A stretch of 10,711 nt of DNA from an uncultured Prevotella sp. (GTDB taxonomy: Bacteria; Bacteroidota; Bacteroidia; Bacteroidales; Bacteroidaceae), in NCBI GenBank assembly GCA_905373605.1, contig CAJPTO010000095.1, positions 1-10,711 of the forward strand, read 5' to 3'. This document shows, piece by piece, positions 1-6,200 of the stretch (position 1 is the stretch's first letter; the number at the start of each line of letters is the position of its first letter). Under the pieces are notes generated by a model. The model did no database searches, had not been told where the DNA came from, and saw nothing but the letters and a program-made list of their open reading frames with translations. Made by a program: the position numbers and the translations under genes.

Positions 1-51
1 AGCATCGGTCTCCAAAACCGAGGGTCGTGGGTTCGAGTCCTCCTTCCCGTG
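1..51 (+). tRNA. tRNA-Trp (anticodon CCA), 3' part only
   Basis: This is the 3' two-thirds of a tryptophan tRNA; the acceptor 5' strand and most of the D arm lie before the window. Bases 5-9 (TCGGT) pair with 17-21 (ACCGA), closing a seven-base anticodon loop with CCA at 12-14, preceded by T and followed by A. The T arm is 27-31 with 39-43, around a loop starting TTCGA. One T-stem pair (28 with 42) is T-C, a mismatch, and 29 with 41 is G-T. The 3' acceptor strand is 44-50. Discriminator base 51 is G, the usual identity base for bacterial tRNA-Trp. The next bases are CAA, so the CCA tail is not encoded and must be added after transcription. It lies 16 bp before secE and is probably co-transcribed with it. 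In many Bacteroidetes a tuf gene precedes this tRNA, but that is outside the window. Confidence 0.95.
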
Positions 52-67
52 CAAATAAGAAGATAAT

Positions 68-259
68 ATGTTTAAGAAGATAGTAAACTACTGCAAGGCT
101 TGCTACAACGAGCTGGCGCATAATACTACTTGGCCTACGCGTGCCGAACTAACACACAGTGCAATGGTTGTATTATCTGCTTCCCTAGTCATTGCACTCG
201 TGGTGTTCGCCATGGACAGCGCGTTCAAGTTCATCATGCATGGCATTTATCCGGGTTAA
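68..259 (+). CDS. secE: Preprotein translocase subunit SecE
   Basis: SecE is the small essential inner-membrane subunit of the SecYEG channel; it clamps around SecY and stabilises it. The 63-residue product is the short single-helix form found in most bacteria, unlike the 127-residue, three-helix E. coli protein. It has an amphipathic N-terminal part (residues 1-20), the conserved Trp-Pro-Thr turn at 22-24 followed by Arg-Ala-Glu-Leu, and one membrane helix at about 32-56 rich in Val, Leu and Ala. The ATG at 68 gives the family's usual N-terminus. It is preceded by an A-rich stretch containing AAGAAG, at best a weak ribosome binding site. nusG begins 14 bp after the stop, the standard secE-nusG pair. 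Identification is by the WPT motif, size, topology and context. Confidence 0.95.
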   Translation: MFKKIVNYCKACYNELAHNTTWPTRAELTHSAMVVLSASLVIALVVFAMDSAFKFIMHGIYPG

Positions 260-273
260 TTAGTTAAGAAACG

Positions 274-819
274 ATGGCAGAGACACAGAAAAATTGGTAT
301 GTGCTTCGTGCTGTTAGTGGAAAAGAGGCAAAGGTGAAAGAATACATCGAGGCCGAATTGAAACACAACACGTTGCTTCAGTCGCATGTTTTTCAGGTAT
401 TGATACCGATGGAAAAACAGGCGTCTTTGCGTAATGGCAAACGCGTGGAGAAAGAGAAGATAAGTCTTCCCGGCTATGTGTTTGTTGAGGCCGATCTTAA
501 AGGCGACGTAGCGCACACACTGAGGTTCATGCCTAATGTCTTAGGATTTCTTGGCGGACTGGATAATCCCTCTCCCGTGCCTCAAGCCGACATCAACCGC
601 ATGCTCGGTGCCGCAGAAAACACAGAGTTGGAGAACGACATCGACATTCCTTATTCTGTAGACGAAACGGTGAAGGTAACGGATGGGCCTTTCAGCGGTT
701 TCACCGGTGTCATCGAAGAGGTGAACACGGAGAAGCACAAGCTGAAGGTGATGGTCAAGATCTTTGGGCGCAAGACGCCTTTGGAGTTAGGTTTTATGCA
801 AGTAGAAAAAGAAGGCTAA
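274..819 (+). CDS. nusG: Transcription termination/antitermination factor NusG
   Basis: NusG binds the beta' clamp of RNA polymerase, affects pausing and elongation, and its KOW domain can contact Rho or ribosomal protein S10. At 181 residues it matches the usual housekeeping length. The N-terminal NGN domain spans about residues 5-110, opening with the NWYVLRAVSGKE segment and containing the typical LPGYVFV core strand at 65-71. The C-terminal KOW domain begins near residue 130 with VKVTDGPFSGFTG and ends in a basic strand with FGRKTPLEL. The linker at about 110-128 is acidic. Bacteroidales also carry specialised NusG paralogues (UpxY family) next to capsule operons. The position between secE and rplK and the orthodox length mark this as the core gene. 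No Shine-Dalgarno is visible; the start is preceded by AAGAAACG. Confidence 0.97.
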   Translation: MAETQKNWYVLRAVSGKEAKVKEYIEAELKHNTLLQSHVFQVLIPMEKQASLRNGKRVEKEKISLPGYVFVEADLKGDVAHTLRFMPNVLGFLGGLDNPSPVPQADINRMLGAAENTELENDIDIPYSVDETVKVTDGPFSGFTGVIEEVNTEKHKLKVMVKIFGRKTPLELGFMQVEKEG

Positions 820-874
820 CCGCAGTTACGGGCGCAATGCTTTCACAAAAATCAATTTTTAATATTAACAACAA

Positions 875-1315
875 ATGGCTAAAGAAGTTGCTGGATTAAT
901 CAAGTTACAGATTAAAGGTGGCGCTGCTAACCCCTCTCCTCCCGTAGGCCCTGCATTGGGTTCGAAAGGTATCAACATCATGGGGTTCTGCAAGGAGTTC
1001 AACGCAAGAACTCAAGACAAGGCCGGTAAAGTAATACCGGTAGTCATCACCTACTATACTGACAAGTCATTCAGCTTTGAGCTCAAGACCCCACCCGCAG
1101 CCGTACAACTAAAGGAAGTTGCCAAGGTGAAGAGTGGTTCTGCTCAGCCAAACAGGCAGAAGGTTGCTTCTGTTACATGGGAGCAGATCAAAGTGATAGC
1201 TGAAGATAAGATGAAAGACTTGAACTGCTTTACGGTTGAGTCTGCCATGAAGCTTATCGCAGGTACGGCAAGAAGTATGGGTATTACTGTAAATGGGGAG
1301 TTCCCTGGTGAATAA
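875..1315 (+). CDS. rplK: 50S ribosomal protein L11
   Basis: L11 binds the 23S rRNA GTPase-associated region at the base of the L7/L12 stalk, where it takes part in factor binding and in the stringent-response signal. The 146-residue protein is of normal family length. The N-terminal domain contains the proline-rich NPSPPVGPALG segment (residues 19-29), the region contacted by thiostrepton-type antibiotics, then a helix with NIMGFCKEFN. The C-terminal rRNA-binding domain (about 75-146) includes LKTPPAA and ends in the Gly-Thr-Ala-Arg-Ser-Met-Gly helix. The 55-bp gap from nusG is A/T-rich near the start and has no clear promoter. The start is preceded by ATTAACAACAA with no Shine-Dalgarno. rplA follows after 20 bp. 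Confidence 0.98.
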   Translation: MAKEVAGLIKLQIKGGAANPSPPVGPALGSKGINIMGFCKEFNARTQDKAGKVIPVVITYYTDKSFSFELKTPPAAVQLKEVAKVKSGSAQPNRQKVASVTWEQIKVIAEDKMKDLNCFTVESAMKLIAGTARSMGITVNGEFPGE

Positions 1316-1335
1316 TTAAAACTTCAATTAAGAAA

Positions 1336-2028
1336 ATGAGTAAACTGACAAAAAAGCAAAAATCAGTAGCTGATAAGATTGAAGCAGGGAAAGCCTATAC
1401 ACTAAAAGAGGCTGCTGAGCTGGTGAAGGAAATCACCACCACTCAGTTTGACGCTTCTCTCGACATCGACGTACGCTTGGGTGTAGACCCTCGCAAGGCC
1501 AACCAGATGGTTCGCGGCGTTTGCACGCTTCCTAACGGAACGGGTAAGACGGTTCGCGTGTTGGTGCTTTGTACGCCAGATGCTGAAGCTGCTGCCAAAG
1601 AAGCTGGTGCCGACTATGTTGGTCTTGACGAGTACATCGAGAAGATCAAAGGTGGCTGGACCGACATCGACGTTATCATCACCATGCCTTCGGTAATGGG
1701 TAAGGTAGGTAGCGTAGGCCGTATCCTCGGCCCTCGCGGACTGATGCCTAACCCCAAGAGCGGCACGGTAACGATGGACGTGGCAAAGGCAGTGAAAGAC
1801 ATCAAGTCGGGTAAAATCGATTTCAAGGTAGACAAGGCTGGTATTATCCATACCTCAATCGGAAAGGTTTCTTTCACTCCCGAGCAGATTTATCAGAATG
1901 CGAAAGAATTCGTCAACACTGTAATCAAGCTCAAACCTGCCGCTGCTAAGGGTACGTACATCAAGAGTATCTTTATTTCAAGCACGATGAGTAAGGGTAT
2001 CAAGATTGATCCGAAATCAGTTGAATAA
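1336..2028 (+). CDS. rplA: 50S ribosomal protein L1
   Basis: L1 forms the mobile L1 stalk of the large subunit and helps move deacylated tRNA out of the E site. In many bacteria it also represses its own operon by binding an mRNA copy of its rRNA site. The 230-residue protein has the expected two-domain layout. Domain I is split between the N- and C-terminal parts, and domain II lies in the middle with the signature GRILGPRGLMPNPKSGTV at residues 128-145. Basic N-terminal residues (KLTKKQKS) are typical. The start at 1336 is 20 bp after rplK and is preceded by ATTAAGAAA, lacking a Shine-Dalgarno. The next gene, rplJ, starts only 18 bp after the stop, so the two are surely co-transcribed. I could not identify an L1-binding mimic in the nusG-rplK gap by eye. 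Confidence 0.98.
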   Translation: MSKLTKKQKSVADKIEAGKAYTLKEAAELVKEITTTQFDASLDIDVRLGVDPRKANQMVRGVCTLPNGTGKTVRVLVLCTPDAEAAAKEAGADYVGLDEYIEKIKGGWTDIDVIITMPSVMGKVGSVGRILGPRGLMPNPKSGTVTMDVAKAVKDIKSGKIDFKVDKAGIIHTSIGKVSFTPEQIYQNAKEFVNTVIKLKPAAAKGTYIKSIFISSTMSKGIKIDPKSVE

Positions 2029-2046
2029 CTCTAAAAGTTTTGTAAA

Positions 2047-2565
2047 ATGAAGAAAGAAGTAAAAGATACTATCATCGTAGAACTCGGTAAGAAGCTGAAG
2101 GAGTATCCTCATTTCTATCTTGTAGACTTGGCTGGGCTTAACGCTGAGGCCACAACGAAGTTGCGCGCAACTTGCTTCAAGAAGGAAATTAAGCTTTCTG
2201 TTGTGAAGAATACGCTTCTGCACAAAGCTTTCGAGGCTTCAGACATCGATTTCGAACCCTTGTACGGCACATTGAAAGGTACCACTGCAATCATGTTCAC
2301 CACGGTTGCAAACGAACCTGCAAAATTGCTGAACGACTATAAGAAAGAGGGTGTTCCCTCGCTGAAGGCCGCTTACGCAGAAGAAAGCTTCTACGTGGGT
2401 GCCGACAAGCTGGACGAACTTGTTGCCCTCAAGAGCAAGAACGAAGTTATTGCCGACATTGTGGCTCTGCTGCAATCGCCTGCAAAGAACGTTATCTCTG
2501 CTCTTCAATCAGGCGCAGGCACCATTCATGGTGTGCTCAAGACTTTGGGCGAGCGTGCTGAATAA
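2047..2565 (+). CDS. rplJ: 50S ribosomal protein L10
   Basis: L10 anchors L7/L12 dimers to the ribosome, forming the stalk that recruits translation GTPases. The 172-residue product has the N-terminal rRNA-binding domain (about residues 1-130), with the conserved VVKNTLLHKA segment near 53-62 and the Gly-Thr-Thr-Ala strand near 77. The C-terminal alpha-helical tail (about 135-172), with repeated short Ala/Leu-rich segments, is where L7/L12 dimers bind. The start lies 18 bp after rplA, preceded by AAAAGTTTTGTAAA with no Shine-Dalgarno. That gap is too short to hold the long folded L10 leader known from proteobacteria and Firmicutes, so any L10-L12 autoregulation here must use a site inside rplA or another mechanism. 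Confidence 0.97.
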   Translation: MKKEVKDTIIVELGKKLKEYPHFYLVDLAGLNAEATTKLRATCFKKEIKLSVVKNTLLHKAFEASDIDFEPLYGTLKGTTAIMFTTVANEPAKLLNDYKKEGVPSLKAAYAEESFYVGADKLDELVALKSKNEVIADIVALLQSPAKNVISALQSGAGTIHGVLKTLGERAE

Positions 2566-2672
2566 TTCGTTGAGTCTTCCTCTCGTGGCATAACAGATGA
2601 TGTTCGTGGGGGAGTTCAATTAAAAGTCAATCAACAACACTTATATTAAAAACAATTAAAATTTAGAATAAA
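2566..2672 (+). other. rplJ-rplL intergenic spacer, 107 bp
   Basis: This spacer separates L10 from L7/L12. Its second half is very A/T-rich and runs directly into the rplL start with no Shine-Dalgarno. I see no convincing promoter: no copy of the Bacteroidetes -7 element (TAnnTTTG) with a -33 partner. A weak pairing of TCTTCC near 2575 with GGGGGA near 2608-2613 is possible but relies on G-T pairs and has no T-tract after it, so it is not called as a terminator. The spacer could host a translation enhancer or RNA processing site that raises L7/L12 output, since several copies of L7/L12 are needed per ribosome. That role is inference only. Confidence 0.4.
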
Positions 2673-3053
2673 ATGGCAGATATCAAAGCTATCGCTGAAG
2701 AATTGGTAAATTTGACAGTAAAAGAAGTAAACGAGTTGGCAAATGTCCTCAAAGAGGAATACGGCATTGAACCCGCTGCTGCAGCTGTTGCTGTTGCTGC
2801 TGCTCCTGGTGCTGGCGCTGCTGCTGGTGGTGCTGAGGAGAAGACATCGTTCGACGTTGTTCTCGTTGAGGCCGGTTCGGCTAAGCTTCAAGTAGTGAAG
2901 GCTGTTAAGGAAGCTTGCGGCCTGGGCTTGAAAGAAGCTAAGGACCTTGTAGACGGCGTTCCCTCTACTTTGAAGGAAGGCATGTCTAAAGACGAGGCCG
3001 AGAACCTGAAGAAGGCTATCGAAGAAGCCGGTGCTAAGGTTGAGCTGAAGTAA
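2673..3053 (+). CDS. rplL: 50S ribosomal protein L7/L12
   Basis: L7/L12 is the multi-copy stalk protein that recruits EF-Tu, EF-G and other translation GTPases. The 126-residue product shows the three standard parts. The N-terminal dimerisation helices (about 1-32) bind L10. A flexible hinge (about 33-52) is made almost only of Ala, Val, Gly and Pro. The globular C-terminal domain (about 53-126) has the conserved SAKLQVVKAVKE, GLGLKEAKDLVDGVP and EEAGAKVELK segments that contact the factors. The hinge is encoded by a run rich in GCT codons (about 2776-2838), a low-complexity stretch at DNA level. The start is preceded by AATTTAGAATAAA, as is usual for strongly expressed Bacteroidetes genes. 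A terminator-like hairpin begins 24 bp after the stop. Confidence 0.98.
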   Translation: MADIKAIAEELVNLTVKEVNELANVLKEEYGIEPAAAAVAVAAAPGAGAAAGGAEEKTSFDVVLVEAGSAKLQVVKAVKEACGLGLKEAKDLVDGVPSTLKEGMSKDEAENLKKAIEEAGAKVELK

Positions 3054-3077
3054 GAACAACCCCAACTCCGATAATAT

Positions 3078-3116
3078 GGTTAGGATTTGCCCAGTAGGTG
3101 AGTCCTAACCTTTTTG
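3078..3116 (+). terminator. Intrinsic terminator / attenuator between rplL and rpoB
   Basis: GGTTAGGA (3078-3085) and TCCTAACC (3103-3110) form a perfect eight-base-pair stem with a 17-base loop, immediately followed by five T residues (3111-3115) and then a T-rich stretch to about 3130. This is the standard shape of a Rho-independent terminator on the + strand; on the other strand the stem is followed by ATATTAT, so it is one-directional. It lies 24 bp after the rplL stop and 160 bp before rpoB. In E. coli a partial terminator at the same position lets only a fraction of polymerases continue into rpoBC. I infer the same role, because no clear promoter is visible downstream. The efficiency cannot be read from the sequence. 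Confidence 0.85.
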
Positions 3117-3165
3117 TGTCTTATTTCTTTTCAAAGGCACCAACAACCCTCCTCCACCATATATG

Positions 3166-3250
3166 ATAGGCGGTTCTGAAAGGTTTCTTTTCCAGGAAAC
3201 AACCACAAGCCCATTACAAACGAACCGGATAACATAAGGCTCACGCCTAT
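3166..3250 (+). promoter_or_regulatory. Possible structured leader of rpoB with alternative pairings
   Basis: Between the attenuator and rpoB there are several exact complementary segments. ATAGGCG (3166-3172) matches CGCCTAT (3244-3250) over seven bases. CGGTTC (3171-3176) matches GAACCG (3222-3227) over six. GTTTC (3183-3187) matches GAAAC (3196-3200) with an eight-base loop. The first two share two bases, so they can stack as nested helices if the outer one is trimmed to ATAGG/CCTAT. A local AGGC/GCCT hairpin (3237-3240 with 3245-3248, loop TCAC) competes with the outer helix. The 26 bases before the ATG are A/T-rich and probably unpaired. It may be a regulatory leader or simply the end of an untranslated spacer. 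Short complementary words can occur by chance in 150 bases, so this is tentative, and I cannot assign it to a named RNA family. Confidence 0.35.
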
Positions 3251-3276
3251 ACACATTATATATAACATAACATTGA

Positions 3277-6200
3277 ATGGCTTCAAAAATTGTTGATAAC
3301 AGAGTAAATTTCGCCAGCGTTCATAATCCGATGCCCTATCCGGATTTCCTCGATGTGCAGTTAAAGTCCTTCAAAGACTTCTTACAGTTAGACACTCCAC
3401 CCGAAGAACGCAAGAACGACGGATTATATAAGGTGTTCGCCGAGAACTTCCCTATTACCGACACAAGAAACAACTTCGTTCTTGAGTTCCTCGATTATTA
3501 TATCGACCCACCGCGTTACACCATCGACGAATGCTTGGAACGCGGACTAACATACAGTGTTCCCTTGAAAGCCAAGATGAAACTGTATTGTACCGACCCC
3601 GATCACGAGGATTTCGGTACGTTCATACAAGACGTTTTCTTGGGTACAATACCCTACATGACCTCTAACGGTACGTTTGTTATCAACGGTGCCGAGCGTG
3701 TTGTGGTGTCGCAGCTGCACCGTTCGCCCGGCGTTTTCTTCGGACAAGGCGTGCATGCCAACGGAACGATGCTCTATTCGGCACGCATCATCCCCTTCAA
3801 AGGATCGTGGATTGAGTTCGCAACGGACATCAACAACGTGATGTATGCCTACATCGACCGTAAGAAGAAGTTGCCCGTTACAACCCTGCTTCGTGCCATC
3901 GGTTACGAAAACGACCGCGACATCCTGCAAATTTTCGACCTTGCCGAAGAGGTGAAGGTGAACAAGAAGAACATGAAAGATGCCCTTGGCAAGCGTCTTG
4001 CCGCTCGTGTGCTGAAAAGTTGGAACGAAGACTTCGTTGACGAGGATACGGGCGAAGTGGTTTCCATCGAGCGCAACGAGGTGATTATGGAGCGCGAAAC
4101 GGAGATAACCGAAGAAAACGTTGGCGAAATTCTCGACAGCGGCGTTTCTACCGTGTTGCTTCACAAGGATGCCGATGCCGCTAACAAGTTCTCCATCATC
4201 TTCAACACGTTGGCGAAAGACCCCAGCAACTCTGAGAAAGAGGCTGTGCTGTACATCTATCGCCAACTTCGCAACGCCGATCCTGCCGATGATGCCAGTG
4301 CTAGGGAAGTGTTCCAAAACCTTTTCTTCTCGGACAAACGCTACGACTTGGGCGAGGTGGGACGCTATCGCATCAACAAGAAGCTTGGCTTGGACACGGA
4401 CATGGACACCCGTGTGCTCACCAAAGACGACATCATCGAGATTATCAAATACCTCATTCAGCTGGTTAACTCCAACGCAACGGTTGACGACATCGACCAC
4501 TTGAGCAATCGCCGCGTACGTACCGTGGGCGAACAACTGGCCAACCAGTTCTCTATAGGCCTTGCGCGTATGAGCCGTACCATTCGCGAACGTATGAACG
4601 TGCGCGACAATGAGGTGTTTACGCCCACCGACTTGATTAACGCCAAGACAATATCGAGCGTCATCAATTCGTTCTTCGGCACCAACCCGCTCTCGCAATT
4701 CATGGACCAAACCAATCCGCTTGCTGAGGTTACGCACAAGCGTCGCCTTTCGGCACTCGGCCCCGGAGGTCTTTCTCGTGAGCGTGCCGGCTTCGAAGTG
4801 CGTGACGTTCACTATACGCACTATGGTCGCCTTTGCCCCATCGAGAGCCCTGAAGGTCCTAACATCGGACTTATCTCTTCGCTCTGCGTATACGCCAACA
4901 TCAACGAACTGGGCTTTATCGAGACGCCTTACCGCAAGGTTTCTGAAGGTGTGGTAGACCTCGACAATAAAAATCTGGTGTACCTAACTGCTGAAGAGGA
5001 GGAAGACCACATCATCGGTCAGGGCAACGCGCCGCTGAACGAAGACGGAACTTTCATCCGCGACGTGGTGAAATGCCGCCAAGATGCCGATTTCCCCGTT
5101 GTTGCTCCCGCCGAAGTGGACCTCATGGACGTTTCGCCGCAGCAGATTGCATCCGTTTCGGCTGGGCTTATCCCCTTCTTGGAACACGACGACGGCCACC
5201 GCGCACTGATGGGATGTAACATGATGCGCCAAGCTGTGCCTTTGCTCCACAACGATGCACCCATCGTGGGAACGGGTCTTGAGAAGCAAGTGTGCGAAGA
5301 CTCGCGAACCATGATTACGGCAGAGGGCGACGGCGTTATCGACTATGTTGACGCAACAACCATCCGCATTCTATACGATCGTACCGAAGACGAAGAGTAC
5401 GTAAGCTTCGAACCCGCGCTGAAAGAATATCGCGTGCCGAAGTTCCGCCGCACAAACCAAAACATGACCATCGACCTTCGACCCATTTGCGTGAAGGGAC
5501 AACGTGTTAAGGCGGGCGACATCCTCACAGAAGGCTATGCCACCGAGAACGGTGAGTTGGCTCTTGGCCGAAACTTGCTCGTGGCTTACATGCCGTGGAA
5601 GGGTTACAACTACGAGGATGCCATCGTGCTTTCCGAACGTTTGGTGCGCGATGACGTTCTTACCTCTGTGCATGTAGACGAGTATTCGCTCGATGTTCGC
5701 GAAACAAAGCGCGGCGTGGAAGAGTTTACAAGCGACATTCCCAACGTTAGCGAAGAGGCTACAAAAGACCTAGACGACAACGGTGTGGTACGTGTGGGCG
5801 CTCGCATTGAGCCAGGCGACATCCTCATCGGTAAGATTTCGCCAAAGGGAGAAAGCGATCCCTCGCCCGAAGAAAAACTGCTTCGTGCCATCTTCGGCGA
5901 CAAGGCCGGCGATGTTAAAGACTCTTCGCTTAAGGCCAACCCCTCTCTCAGCGGCGTTGTTATAGACAAGAAAATGTTCTCGCGCGCCATCAAGACACGC
6001 GAGTCGAAGAAACAAGACAAGGTTATCCTTGCCAAGATAGACGAAGAGTACGAGGTTAAGAACGAAGACCTCAAGGACATCCTCGTAGACAAGCTGCTCG
6101 AACTCACCGAAGACAAGGTGTCGCAGGGCGTTAAAGACTACACGGGTGCCGAAATCATCAACAAGGGTAGCAAGTTCACCGCGGCAACGCTGAAGAACTT

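Noticed and set aside
850..862. AAAAATCAATTTTT-like inverted repeat upstream of rplK
   Set aside because: All A-T pairs with a very small loop; not stable enough to call as a terminator or operator.
2575..2613. Weak hairpin in the rplJ-rplL spacer
   Set aside because: Six pairs including G-T pairs, a long loop and no T-tract; not supported as a terminator.
2707..2714. TAAATTTG, an exact match to the Bacteroidetes -7 promoter element
   Set aside because: It lies inside rplL codons 12-14 and has no -33 TTG-type partner at the right distance; an eight-base match with two free positions is expected by chance.
3106..3116. TAACCTTTTTG near the attenuator as a possible -7 element for an rpoB promoter
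   Set aside because: The spacing between TA and TTTG is wrong, and the bases are better explained as the terminator stem and T-tract.
3547..4821. 424-codon open frame on the minus strand opposite rpoB
   Set aside because: It is a shadow of the biased codon use in rpoB; the product is His/Val-rich with no recognisable domain, and the + strand gene is certain.
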